From the NCBI GenBank assembly GCA_027405735.1, contig JAPEHQ010000001.1, forward strand, positions 2,914,001 through 2,978,000: DNA of 64,000 nt. The letters run 5' to 3'. A program made the translations under genes and the position numbers. The notes under the pieces were generated by a model. That model searched no databases. It worked only from the letters and a program-made list of their open reading frames with translations, and was not told the DNA's origin. Source of the DNA: Mucor racemosus (Eukaryota; Mucoromycota; Mucoromycetes; Mucorales; Mucoraceae). Shown piece by piece: positions 11,153 to 23,958 of the stretch (its first letter is position 1; every line of letters starts with the position of its first letter).

Positions 11153-12766
11153 TCATGGGGCGCTAATGGCTTTATCTTCTAACTCTGTTAAAAGAGAAGA
11201 TTGGTGTGAAGAATCATATTGACCAAGAATAGGCGGTAACTTATTTTTAGGCGTATGTGAAGCCTGTTGGCGATGTTGATTTAAACTTTTCTCTTTCATT
11301 TCCTGTTGTTGAGCTATAAGTCTTTGATGCATCTGTAGTTGTTCTTGAAGTAACAAAAGCTGTTTTTGTTGAGTTTTATGAGCCAATAATGCATTCCTGG
11401 CATTTGCAGGCAACCCTTTTAATAAATGATTAGAGTTGCTGTTCATTGAATTAGTCGTATTGGTGCTATTACAACTGCTACTACTAGTACTGCTACTGCT
11501 ACGCATTCTTTTATTGCTGGTTTCTATTGATGGTGATAAGGGTGCAATAAATTGTGTCTTTGGTAACGATGTGTTTATTATTGTCAGTGGTTTTTTTATT
11601 TGAGATGGAGGAGTATTTGGTGGACTATAGGATATATGTTTGATAGGGCTGAACGCGCTTGGCTGTTCTTGATGCTGTGATAATGATGGTGATGATATTT
11701 CTTTTTGCTGTAGTGTAAAAGTATTATTACTATTAGTCATACGACCTTCAACCTCAGCTCTCAACTCAAGTGATCCCACTTTATCTCTCAAATGTTTGTT
11801 TCGTTTCTCTAAATAACGAATAAAATCAACAGCTTTGAATAAAACAGTACTTTTAGAGTTGTTTATATTCTTGAGAGTAGGAACCAAATCAGTAAGATCC
11901 TTGAAACCATTTCTGATTGTACTTCTTCTTTTCTGTTCAGATGCAATATGATTTGCTCTTTTTTCCTCTTCTGTTAATAGCTCTTTAGTTGTTCTTGCTT
12001 TTTTATTGCTTTTAGATGATGAAGAGCAAATGCTTTCAGCCGATAGCGACGATCTTTTCTTGGGTAGCTGTTGTTGATGATAATATTTATACAACGAATT
12101 GTTGGTTGAATCACTTGAATGAAGATAAATTGCTTGTAGTTGATTTTCATCTTTTGATTTTGAGGTCACGATACTTTTGTTGGTCTTTAATGGAGAATCA
12201 ATCATCAGATCTGTTGCATTTGTTGTTGTTGCATTATTTGTCGGTGGAAGTGACGCAATGAGATTAAGTGTTTGATGCAATTTCTTTTGCTCATCTAATG
12301 ACTGTAGTATGGAGTTACGTCTATTTTCTTCTTCTTCCTCTTCTTGATTATTGTCGTCCTCAAACTGTGGTTGCATATCTGGATCAAGAAAAAATGCATC
12401 TAGGAAATTTGAAAATGCTTTTTGATCATTTTCATCCAAAACTGTATTTGTTGCAAAATTAAATGGTTCTTGTTGTAAGAATAACGGATCTAATGAAGTT
12501 GGTGCGTTGTTATTACTGGTGATCGGTGGTAGTGGTGCTGGTGGGAAATCCCCAATAATTGGTGTAGCATTGATATCCGGATTTATACCGAAGCTAAATT
12601 TGAAGTCTGTTTTTTTTTAATTACTATCATATGAAGATTAAGATTTCACTATAAAGTTTTTACCTTCAAAAGGCACAGGCTCTTGCAATGGTTCGTTATT
12701 ATAGTTGTTTGAATTGTTGTCGTTATATAACCATGACTCATCATTAAATGATAAATTAAAATCCAT
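11153..12766 (-). CDS. bHLH (probably bHLH-zip) transcription factor
   Basis: Two exons: 12664-12766 and 11153-12606, with one 57-bp GT-AG intron, giving 518 residues. The ATG at 12766 is chosen because the upstream exon joins in phase and carries an acidic N-terminus (MDFNLSFNDESW). The basic region is at about residues 250-263 and contains H254, E258 and R262, the His-Glu-Arg pattern that reads CACGTG-type E-boxes. The helix-loop-helix runs to about residue 302, and leucine-spaced residues follow. The loop and helix 2 (SKSTVLFKAVDFIRYLEK) resemble Mlx/Mondo and related factors. The flanks are rich in Ser, Asn and Gln. It should act in the nucleus as a dimer; target genes cannot be told from sequence. 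Confidence 0.88.
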
Positions 12767-13284
12767 TTTTCAATGAGTAAACAAAAGAAAAAAAAAAAAA
12801 AAAGGAAAATTGATGAGAAAGAGGGAGAAAGAAGAAGAGAATATGAAAAACCAAATGATTTATACTTGAAATGTGAGGGTATACAACAATAACAACAACA
12901 ATAACAGCTAAAAAGCATTATCAAAAAGCTTTATATATTGAATTGTTTATATATTATCTAAAGGCAAAAGACACTTTATGATGTACTCTTATTATTATTA
13001 TTATTATTATTATTTTGTCTTTTTGACAACATTTTAAATACAATCACTTGTTATTGAAACTATCCATTCAATATACAGTACAACACTTCTTTTTCACAAG
13101 CTTTTCTTTTGCACACCACGTTGTTTTTCTCCACTATTTAGCATGTTACACTGAGCTATATTATCACATGCAGAAACACTATTTTCCTCCTTAAAAGGAT
13201 TCATTTGGTTTACAAGTTGCATTCAAAGCAAATAAAGTAAAAAGGGGGTTTTTTTATATATTTGTTTTTCGCATGATCATTTAT
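12767..13284. other. Intergenic: bHLH promoter and 3' flank of the alcohol oxidase
   Basis: Holds a poly-A run (12787-12804), a TTA/ATT trinucleotide microsatellite (about 12989-13014) and otherwise AT-rich DNA. No gene is supported. Confidence 0.5.
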
Positions 13285-16009
13285 TTATAAGCGAGACGAT
13301 GATTCCATTGTTGAAATAACATTGCGGGAAACATGTAAAGCAATAGCTTCAATTGTTACCATCGGATTAACACCAACTGCCGTGGGGAATACAGAGCCAT
13401 CTGCAATGTAAATATTCTTGCATTCCCAGGTTTCACCTGTTGGTTGAACTACCGATGATTTTGGTGATGTGCCCATACGACTAAAATATACTACATTGTA
13501 AATAAACGTCATTTTGTGTATATTGTTATACGTACCATGATCCTAGTTGGTGTACTGATACAAGAGGTGTAGATATAGCACTAATTCCTGCTTTATTCAC
13601 TCTTTCTAACCATTGATTAAATCTTGGATTATCTGCACTACTTGTTTCATCTTCTTTAAATGCAAATCCCTCGACATTGGCCTGACTTGTAAACAATTCA
13701 CGGGCTCCAGCAGAAGCTAAAATTCTCATGTTACGTTCAGTACAAATTGTCAATGATTTAGCGTCATGTTTTGATAAAGTATATTCGTACACAGGATTAG
13801 GGTCTGAGTTATCGTAGCTAACAGCACCTACAGAATCTTTGTCTCGAACTACATTTAGCAAAGATACTACTGATTTATGTTTCAGCATCAATTCTTTATG
13901 CTTAGCTGCTCCAAACCATGGAATTTTACTTGCTAAACCCCCAGGTAACATCAGCCCTTCTTCAATTTTAGCACCATAATTATCCCCATGACAGTCATCT
14001 GAGGTATTACATACTCTGGATATAAGAGGCCCATCACTTTGACGAATATTCTCATCAAAAAATCCAAACCCAAACATGATCGGTTGAAGTCTGAGATGTT
14101 TTCCGATGTTATTATTTGATAATCCACTAGATTTTAGTAATCCGGGAGTACGCAAAGCTCCACAAGCAGCAATTACTTTCTTTGCTTTGATAATTACAGA
14201 TTGTTGTGAATCATGAATCTGACATTCCACTCCAACTGCCTTTGTTCCGTGATCGTTGGTTACAATTCGTGTAACAAGAGTTCTATCCAAGAAGCGAGCA
14301 CCATGCTTTAGAGCGTCCAATAACCATGTGTTTGCTGTACTGTTCTTGATACCAGACTTGCATCCCATCATACATCGACTACAATGGTGTGCCTTTCCTC
14401 CAGTGTTGACATATACCTTTTCAATATGGTATCCTAGTTCACTAAATATAAGATCATTAGCAATCAAATTTGAAATTTCTCAATTTTGTGTCCCCGAAAA
14501 ATATCGATTTTGCTTCTATTTCAAAGAGTTTTTTACAAACACTCAAAAAACGTTATTCAAATAAAAAATATATCAAAATATACTGTGTCATCTGAAATAC
14601 ATTTTGGTATTATTTGTATCCCAAAAATATGGCCTGTTAACCAAATACAGTATCGGATTAAAGAGGGTGTATGCTTTTAGGTTGCTCATTCGAAACATTA
14701 CGTATTTTGAAGTACAGAGTATCGTTATTCAAGAATAAGATATCCAAGCTTATCCGACATGCCAAAAATTGCTTTTACAAGTTACTTTGGCTTTTAGCAT
14801 TGAAAATGAGCGAAAAATTCTGTAAAATAGAGGCAAAAACAACAATTTTCAAAAGCCAAAATATACTTACTGACACCCTTTTTCAAACTTTCCATTAGTT
14901 TTAGTCTCCAAGATATTTTCTTGACTAGCTCCAATTCTTTCAAAAACTTGATCAAGATCTTTGCTAAACTGTATTTAACGTATTAATACCTCATACTCTT
15001 AGGATCTTTTGTTGAATACATATACCTGAGGTGAAGCAAAATAAGGAAGACCTTGTTTTGCCCATTCTTGACGAACAAAATGTTGTGGCTATATTAGATA
15101 TAAATCAGATTTGAGTATATAAATGTTGTATATATCTAACAAATGTACCTTTAGAGACACTAAGTAATTTACTGCAGTACCACCACCCAAAGTAGCACCA
15201 GAAAGACATTGAATTGAACCGCTAGTCGATGTAGTGGAAGTACCTCCATCATACATGTTTACATAGCAAGTTTCTTCTTCATGCACCATTTCACTTTGAT
15301 GGTAATACTTTCCCTTCTCAATAACTAATACGGAATAACCTGCTTTAGATAATTCAGCAGCTGCAACACCACCACCTGCACCGCTTCCAACTACAATGAC
15401 ATCAAATTCCAAATTTCCTCGAGTCGCTTCAGCTGTTTGCATCATAGGTATACGTTCATGTTCGATAGGATCATAATCAGGATGATTCTCAAAAAATGCA
15501 TCTCCATTAGCAGCATTATGACCAATGCTATCAACGAGGGGCGAGTGCTTTCGGCTATAAGCGTTATAAAGACATAGATTTGATAGAATTTTAAACAAAT
15601 TTTGTAATGCTTGCAATGAGGAATTCTTCCATTTCAGCATAATTTCTTCACGTTGTTCTCGGCTTAGTTCAGTAAGAGGTTTCCAATAGCCTGTCAATAG
15701 GAAGGAACCAGGACGAGTAGCTAAAATATCAAGTATACGAAGCAAATCAACACGTTTATCAGGCGGTACATGATTGGAGAAAAAGTCAAGAACTACAGAT
15801 GGTACCTGAAGTGAAGTAGCTGATAATTGAGATATTGCAGAGACTTGCTCAACTGAGACTTCATAAATGCTCTCTTTACCGCGAACTTTTTCTTTAATTG
15901 CCTCTTCTTCTTCAGGTGTAAGTTGAGCAAGAATAGTATCAAATATAGTACCGAGCATTTCAGCCTGTGAAGAGCTGAGCACCATAGGCGGGTATTTAGT
16001 TTGCGCCAT
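13285..16009 (-). CDS. GMC oxidoreductase, long-chain fatty alcohol oxidase-like (copy A), with PTS1
   Basis: Five exons: 15149-16009, 15026-15088, 14871-14968, 13536-14441 and 13285-13480, giving 707 residues. Family reaction: long-chain alcohol + O2 to aldehyde + H2O2 with FAD. The dinucleotide-binding motif VVGSGAGGGVAAAEL is at about 206-220. The GMC signature GATLGGGTAVNY lies near the end of exon 1. The C-terminal part has VHQLGSCRMG and GVNPM, which carry the likely catalytic His and Asn. The final tripeptide is SRL, a good type-1 peroxisomal signal, as expected for Candida-type FAO enzymes. Tandem with copy B at 16531-18877: exon 1 (861 nt) and exon 3 (98 nt) have identical lengths, so the pair arose by duplication. 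The third intron is about 429 bp here against 65 bp in copy B. Confidence 0.92.
14442..14870 (-). other. Enlarged intron 3 of alcohol oxidase copy A
   Basis: The intron has a consensus donor (GTAAGTAT) and an acceptor ATATTTAG preceded by GCTAAT. The paralogue has a 65-bp intron at the identical codon position. The extra 360 bp are AT-rich non-coding DNA in the style of the dispersed repeats. No terminal repeats or target duplication were identified by eye. Confidence 0.7.
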
Positions 16010-16530
16010 TTTTTAACGGATTTTATCAAGAGAAAAAGGAGAAAGATCAATAATCTGCATAATATTTAACCTGTATTTACTTGAGAGAACAGGTAGCACG
16101 GAACTTAATATGGTTATGTGCAAAATTCATGTAAATTCCCACCTTTCCAATGAATAAAAAACGTGATTAAAATTTTAGATTGAATAAAGCCAATTTAGCA
16201 TTCTGTAATGGCCATTAGCTATGCCAAAAGTTTTTCAGATTTGTACTTTTTAACAAGGATTAAAATTAAATAGGCAAATCTAAATAAATTTTTGGATGCT
16301 TCTTCTTGGGAAGCAGTAGCATTGGAAGCTCTGCTATAGCAGGGATATAGGAAACCATTCTCACTGTCTTTTTTGTGTGTTTTCTTGTTGCTTTTGCCAT
16401 TTTTTGTTAAAAATAGGAAATGTGGATTAGAAAATAAGATTCTAAAAAGGAAGCAATATATTTATTAATAAATATGAAAGGAGATAACCAAAAAAAAAAA
16501 AAAGAAATCTTTTTATAAATTTTGGCCTCT
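16010..16530. other. Intergenic between the two alcohol oxidase genes
   Basis: Promoter region of copy A and 3' flank of copy B. No ORF or RNA was seen. Confidence 0.5.
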
Positions 16531-18877
16531 CTAAATATGAGCTGGAATTTTTGCATTTTCAAGAGAAATTGCAATATTACGAGATACAGAAATAGCTATT
16601 GCTTCAATAGTCAACATTGGATTTACACCTAATGCGTTTGGGAATAAAGAAGAATCGGCAACATACAAATTATCAACATCCCAGGTTTCTCCGGTTGATT
16701 TTGTAGCGGATGTTTTGGGTGAATTTCCCATTCGACTAAATTAAACATTTGATAGTATTAATCGCCTAAAAACGCCATAAAACAAATACAACTTACCATG
16801 AAGCCATTTGATGACCAGAAGAAGGTACTGGTGTCCCTTGGTTACGGACATACTGAATCCATTCCAAGAATCTTGGGTTATTAATAGATGGTTCTTCATC
16901 CGCATTAAATTCAAAAGAATCGATTGAATGCTGTGATACGTGAAATTGACGAGCACCAGCAGCAGCATGAACTTTAGCCATTTCCACTATACCCTCCACC
17001 AAATTATCGCCATCATGTTTTGAAAGATCAAAACTAACATCAATCTTTCCATAAGGATCATATTGTACGCTACATTTTGAATCTTTATCTCGCATCATAG
17101 CAAATGTAATAACTGCATTTCGATAGCGAAGCATGAATTCCTTATGTTTCGCAGCTCCATGCCATGGCATCATACCAGAAAACATACCAAGGCCTTGCGT
17201 GAAACATTCAATCTTAAAACCATGATGAGTTCCCTCCCAGTTTTCAAATGTGTCGCATACAGTTGTGAGCAAACTACCTTGAGATGGATTGGTCTCCTCG
17301 TCATAAATACCAACACAAATTGCAGAAAGATGAAGACGAAGATTTTGACCAATATGAGGATTAGTTAAACCACTTCTTTTCAATAAACTAGGCGTGTGAA
17401 GTGCACCACCAGCTACTACAACTCGTCTTGCAAAGATTTTCTGGATCTTACGTGAATTGTGTACATTGCATGCAACGCCAACTGCCTTTCCTTTCTTGAT
17501 CAAAATGCCATTCACACGAGTACAATCCAAGAATTTAGCTCCATGTGTAGCAGCATCTTTTAGCCAAGTATTTGTTGTACTATTCTTGATACCAGAAACG
17601 CATCCTGTATAACATTTTCCACAATGATGTGGTTTTCCAGATGTATTTTGGGGAACAGTTTGAGTGGCATGACCTAGTCTCCTTTTTTAATGCAAAAATG
17701 TGTGAATAATAATATGAATTGTCCCATTTTTGTCTTGTAATAGTACCTGCAACCTTCCATCAATTTTTGATTAGGTACATTATGACAAATATTATCAGAA
17801 CTCACTCCAATACGGTTTCCTGCTTTATTTAGATCCTCTTGAAACTATGTAAGATCATCAATTGAGAAATCTTGAATAGCATAACAAAAAACGTACCTGC
17901 TGTGAATCAAAATATGGCAGCCCTGACTCTTCAGCCCAGTGTTTTCTTACATAATCTGGAGGCTACACAAATCGGTTACTTTTGGACGAAAAAATATTAT
18001 TAATTTTACAATAAACCTCCAACGATGCTAAGTAATTTATGGTAGTTCCACCTCCAAATGTAGATCCTGAGAGAAGATTTACTGTTCCTGTAGAATTAGG
18101 TGCGATTCCACCATTCTCAAACATATTCAAAAATGAGTTTTGATCATTATCAGGCACCATGTCGTCTTGATGAAAATATTTGCCCTTTTCTATAACCAGT
18201 ACAGAAAAACCAGACTGAGCAAGTTCTGCTGCTACAACTCCTCCACCAGCTCCACTTCCTACAATAATAACATCAAATGTTGTTTTCGTGCCCAAATTCA
18301 GGGCATCTTCTGTTGTAATCATTTCCAATCGTTCATGTTTTATTTGCTCATAATCAGATTGTTGTTTAAAATACTTGTATCCTCCGTCAATTTCTGCATA
18401 ATGCAAGCCTTCATACAGAGGAGTATCAAGGCTGAAATAAGCTTCAGTTAAACTTAATCCCATCAATGCATTGTAAGCCTGTTTGAATACAGCAAAAGAA
18501 GATTTTTTCCATTTCACAAATACAAGTTCTCTTTCCTGCCGTTGCAAATCTTTAAAATGTTTCCAATGGCCTGTCAACAAAATAGATGTAGGTCGATAGC
18601 TTAACAAATTGATGAAAAGTAAAAGATCATTGAGCTGCTTGGGTGACAAGATGTATGGTATTTTTCTTGCAATCTTGTCAACCACTTGAATACTAGAACC
18701 TGATGTTTTAGCAAATTGAGATAACTGCTCCTTCGTAAAACAGGATGATGACCCAGGGACATTAAGAATCGTTTCAATCAAATTGGATTCTTCATTTGCA
18801 TCAAGTGGAGCAACAAATGTATCAATGATGGCTTCCAATGTTTGTTTTTGACTTTCAGAAAAAGTTACAGCGAACAT
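16531..18877 (-). CDS. GMC oxidoreductase, long-chain fatty alcohol oxidase-like (copy B)
   Basis: Five exons: 18017-18877, 17897-17962, 17747-17844, 16797-17681 and 16531-16735, giving 704 residues. All four introns are at the same positions as in copy A. The FAD motif IIVGSGAGGGVVAAEL and GSTFGGGTTINY are present, as are ASCRMGNSP and GVNPM near the C-terminus. The start at 18877 (MFAVTFSESQ) is preferred over an in-frame ATG at 18985 because it matches the length of copy A. The C-terminus AHI is not a canonical PTS1, unlike SRL in copy A, which suggests a different location or weaker peroxisomal import. The acceptor of intron 3 is an unusual A-rich AAAAAAG. Confidence 0.9.
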
Positions 18878-19175
18878 TTTGTATTCAATATGAAACTGGA
18901 AAGAAGATCTTTCAGGCACCATTTGATGGGAATATTTTATATGCAAATCAACGAGTGTTTTTTCACACATGATTAGTACATTCAAAAGGTTGCTTTACAG
19001 CAGTCGGTATTTAGACAAATCCAGGGCAATAGATTTGCATCAATTTACGACATTTCACAAATTCAAGAAATCAAAAAGTTGGAATAATGAGGAAATACTA
19101 TACTATGAATTTATTACAAAATAAGGGAGGAAACTAAGAAAAATGGAAAATGGAAAAATACTAAATTGAATGAAT

Positions 19176-22100
19176 CTATGAACGCTTTGCCTTCTTGGAC
19201 AATTTAACCTTGCCATTATTACGGTTCTTTTCTTTTTCAGACATTTGCTTTGCACTTTCTGCCTTTCTCTTCTTTGATGAGTTTTCATTCTTGACACTCA
19301 CAACAGAACTTAAAGCAGCCTTTTTACCAGATGCAAGAGCTTTAACACGATCTTCAGCAGAAGTCCAATCTTCTTCCTTACCACCAATAGCATATTTTGT
19401 TAAATCAAGAGAATCAATAAGTTCTCTTTGCTTGGCCTTTAATTCTCCCATAACTTCATCGCCGGCTTTCTCTAAATCAGCCTCGATGTCTTCTTTCAAT
19501 GGTTTCCAAGCATCATCATCAGCAGCATCACGCTTACCATTGGATTCTTCAGTTTTCTTTTGCTTGAGTGCAGGGACAGTTTCCTCAAAAGCCTTGGCTT
19601 CAACCTTGGCAAAGTATTGAGACATCTTTCTAATAATCTTGACAAAGAGAGCAAGAACTTGATTACTAGCTAAAGAAAGTTCGCTTTGAAGTTGATCAAT
19701 TGATTTACGTTGAAGACCAATACCAAGTAAGATTGCGCTTTGTACACCAGAGAGCTTAATGTCAGCTGGCATCTCACCTCTAAAGTAAAGTTCAGCAATA
19801 GTAGGAATCATATCAATGATAACATGATAATCAAGCATGTTGTTAGAGTAAGAATCAAGACGCTTCAAATCATAAGGAGTAAAGAAGAGACCAAGAGAGT
19901 TCTTGTTAAGATCACGGCCACCTTCAACTTCGCTATCTTGACCTTGCTTGGCTGCATCAATGATACTAAGAGCATTTACAGCTGTGAATTCACGGAAGTT
20001 ATAAGATAAGAGGTTAAGGAAACGCTTGGAGAAATCACGAGCAAAAGCATCGAGCCAAGCAGCGTTAGCAACACGAGAATCTTCGGTATCAGTCAAAGCC
20101 TTAATCATAACACAAGTGTGCTCACCAGTGAGGTCATTAGCAGTTTGACGCATGTAAAGAGGGACGAAACCAGCACGCTTCCAGAACTTGTGAAGAGAAG
20201 GGGTAAGACCATAAGAAACACCAAGATAATCAAGACGTTGAGCACGCTTCTCGCTCAACTTTGTAAGCAAAGGAGGCATCTTGCGAGGATCACGAATCTT
20301 GACTTGATCAGTCTTGATATCAACATTATCAAATTCATAATCTTCAACACGAGGAAGAGAATCATCATCAGGGTTGCTGCTTTCACTCAAATCATTAGAT
20401 TTGCCTTGATAGAAATCGTTCAAAAGTTCAAGAGCTCTGGAACCATAACCCATCTTGGCATAATCAGGATGTGTAGCAATACGTACAACACGAGCACCAG
20501 AAAGACTGGCGAAATCATCATCTTGGTATTGTTGGGAGATAAGCCAAGGAATCATATCGCCAGAAGGACGTTGACCACGAGAAAGAGAGTTAATAACACT
20601 TTGACGAGAAATTTCACCTTCAAGACAGACTTGAACAACAACTAAAGGATCAGGCAAACTGCTAGTATTAGCACCGACAGGAGGAAGTAAAACAAACAAA
20701 TGATGAGCAGGTGCATCACTCATTAATTGCAAATCATTAGGAGAGTTCTTGTAATGGCTAGCAACATAAAGAGACATCATACGTTGCAAGAAAGTCTCAG
20801 AAACAGGATGATAAGAAAAGAGAGTATCACGATTAACATAATAAAGCTCACATTCTGAAGGATGAGGACAACCTTGAATGTTCTTGGAAACAACAGTAGC
20901 ATCCAAACAAAGAACCTTATTCAACCACTTTTCGACAGGATCATTAGGAGCATAACGAATAGGTTCTTCAAGCTTAACTTCCTTCAATGTACGGCCACTC
21001 AAAGAAGTATCAGCGCCTTCAACCTTCTTGGCTTGAAGATCACGACCAACAACAATACCTTCAGCATCATCATTATTCTTACCAACAAATCCACGAGATT
21101 GTTCACGCAATTGTTGAATCAATTTGAGTGAAAGAGAGCGACCAGTACCCTCATAACCGTTGATGGTAGAAGCCATAAAGACAAGGTAAGGACCCAACAA
21201 TTTGCGGACCAAAGGTAAAGGAATAGCAGCTGCTTCATCAATAACCAAAAGTTCGGCTTGACCAAGGACATGAGCATCCTGAGGTTGAATGTATTGAATA
21301 GTTTGACGGTGTTGTTTAAAGATGTTGACACGGACAATAGCCTTGTTAAATTCAGGGTTAGTGGATTGAACAATATCATAATCAAGATGCTCTTCGTAAC
21401 CAAGAGCATCAAAAGTCTTGAAAACAAATTCGAAGAGAGTCTTTAAATTCTCTGGACTAGGAGAGGTGACAAAAATATTGGAATAACCATAGGCAACTGC
21501 AGAAGCCATAGCAATACCAAGTGCGGCAGACTTACCACGACCACGAGAAGCTGTCAAAGTAACGGTACTACGAAGTGATTTCTCTGAAATTGCTTCAATA
21601 AAGGTCAATACAGCCTTGGCTTGATCGATAGTGCGAGTACATTTTACAAGAGATCCAACAGGTTCGGTATCGACTAATGACTCCTTCAATTCCGCAAGCT
21701 CAATCTCCTCGGCTGATTTCTCATCAGATTGCTTGATAGCTAAAGGCTTTACATTTTTACCAGCACTGATGGGTAAAACATTCAATTCATCATCCACAAC
21801 TAAACAAGTTTCGCAAGATCCAAGTGATAAAATGAAACGTTCATTGAAACGAGCAATAATGTCGCTATGGGCTTCAGTTCTGTATCTAGAATGAACATCC
21901 TGTTTGTATAATTTATCAAAATTAGGAATTGTTGTCATTGTTGTTGTTATTGTTGTCAATCAATATATCAAAAACTTACCATAGTCATGGTATAAAGTTG
22001 CTTGAGAGAGTTCATACTCTTCAACAAAAGCACAACCATACCTCCACCTTCAACAGTTTCGATAGTACGAGCTAAAGTATTGGGTGTGATGGCTTCAAAA

Positions 22101-22599
22101 TCTTGAAGAACGCACATACCATAAGTATTACCGAGAATATTTTGAGTTTCCTTATAGTAAGCATAACGGATATTTGTAACAGTAATAAAGAGCTCAAAAG
22201 GATCTTCTTTGTTAACATCTCTAACACCACGCTTAATGTCGTTTTTGATTTTATTTTCACGCTTCTTACGATGACTATTATGAAAAAAATGTCAAAATAC
22301 AAGATGTTTCAATTCGTTGAGGCTTTCATTTCTCTTACCTAGTGAAACCAAGTTCTTTCTTATAACACCATAAAACAGAAGGACGAGAAGTAACTTGAGC
22401 TTGAGATAAAAGCCAATGAAGATTGACAATCTAAGTTTATACCTGTGATCAATATACAACATTTCAAATCATCATGAAATCAAAAATTTACCTGATCTTT
22501 TCCCTTGTCACCGACAACAACAAAGAAGGATCTGTGCTTTGTTTGAACACAGTTCTTGATAAGAGTGTGTACACGAGAGTCAACTACTTTCTTGACCAT
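19176..22599 (-). CDS. KRE33: RNA cytidine acetyltransferase (Kre33/NAT10)
   Basis: Four exons: 22492-22599, 22339-22430, 21980-22274 and 19176-21899, giving 1072 residues (yeast 1056, human 1025). Makes N4-acetylcytidine in 18S rRNA and, with an adaptor, in Ser/Leu tRNA, and is needed for 40S assembly in the nucleolus. Seen in order: DUF1726 N-terminal region (starts MVKKVVDSRVHTLIKN), helicase domain with the Walker A loop TASRGRGKS at about 283-289 and VIDEAAAIPLP, GNAT domain with the acetyl-CoA loop around HPDYAKMGYGSRAL, tRNA-binding region, and a Lys-rich tail (nucleolar signal). The long open frame begins before the true exon 4; its first 20 codons are intron sequence. Confidence 0.96.
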
Positions 22600-23958
22600 T
22601 CTGAGACTTGAAATGTACAGTAAACTATAATGAAAGCAGTAGGCTTTTCGAATGGAATCTTATTTTTTGAAGGAAATTTTGAGTGGCGTGAGTGGTGAAA
22701 GAAAAACGGTCATTTTATCCGGCTCTTTTGGTAAATTTGCATTGATTGTAGGATATATTTCAACAAAAAAAAAATAGCATCCTCTTTAGCTATCACTAGA
22801 GCTTCATTTTACGTAAAGACCACTCGAATATATCAGTTTCTTGAGACGGGAAAATTCTATAAACTCGCAAAATTGACCAAAAGTACCCGTTTTGTAAGCT
22901 CATTTTTGATGGTTACAGAACGTTTTGTGAGCGCGGAATTGTACAAAACCATTTCTCATGACCTGTAGTTACTTACTGATGTGTTTTCTAGAAATTTTTT
23001 TGGTGATGAAAAACCAAGCAAAATTTGGTATTTTTTCATGAGGGTATACAAGGGATTTTCATCAAAATGATTATTTTCGGCTTTTTCACCTTGAAAATGG
23101 CATTTTTTATTAAGGTATATATTAATGAAAAATGACCAGAATTTTTCAGTAGTTCCTATCAAATCATTTATTTTGCAGTTGTATATGCAAAATGTTGATT
23201 TATGGGCGAAAAACTAAATTTTCTAATTCGTTTGATTACTTAAAACTTTTCGTGTAAAATTTGGATGCAAAGTACACCATTGAATGCAGAATTTCTTGTT
23301 CTATAAAGTTTGTTTAATCACCCATATGTATTCAATTAGTAACTTTTTGCGAAATTTAAGAGAAAGTAAAAAAAAATTCCAAAATCGCTATTTTTTTTTT
23401 TTTTTTTTGTATAGATCATTTTTATTGATTTTAATAATAGTCACACGTCCTAAGGAGAAATATTGCATGGAATAGCTGACAAGACTTAAGGTTTATGATA
23501 ATATCGGGAATAATGATCAGTAGGATTATTACAGTTAAATATCAATGATACCTAAAATCGCCATTTTCATCCAGCTCGAATTCAAAAGCGAAATCTTGAA
23601 TCTTGCGAGTATAATAATTACCATATCAGTCAAGTGTAACAATACTATTAATTTGTACTTACCAGATTCAATCATTCGCTAAAGCAGCATCGCTGCTTTT
23701 TTATTATATAACCAGTATTGGTATAGTGCCTTGACGTATGATCCGTCTTTTATGAAATCGCCCGAAGCAATCTATTTACTTGCTGAATTCAAGTTTTATA
23801 TTCAAAAGAATAGCGGACTTTTAATTTGACATTCCTCCTCCACCCTTCTCATTCAGTAACGCAAATCCATATAACTCTTTAATGCAAAATCAAAAAACAA
23901 GAACCAAACTACCATGCAATTCAATCAATTTATTAAACCCCCCAAAAAAAAGTAATAT
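22600..23958. other. Intergenic with a repeat-like segment
   Basis: 22730-23420 has the style of the dispersed repeats and contains TCATGAGGGTATACAAGGGA at about 23037, the core shared by R1 copies. A poly-T run lies at about 23392-23409. Small open frames here lack motifs and are not called. Confidence 0.45.

Noticed and set aside
13285..18877. Secondary-metabolite cluster around the two GMC enzymes
   Set aside because: No synthase, P450 or transporter beside them; the neighbours are housekeeping or regulatory genes.
19195..21446. Several plus-strand frames of 60-175 codons
   Set aside because: Shadows of the Kre33 coding exon on the other strand.
21900..21959. Start of Kre33 at MTTITTTMTT
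   Set aside because: These codons are intron sequence; the family N-terminus is found in three upstream exons joined in phase.
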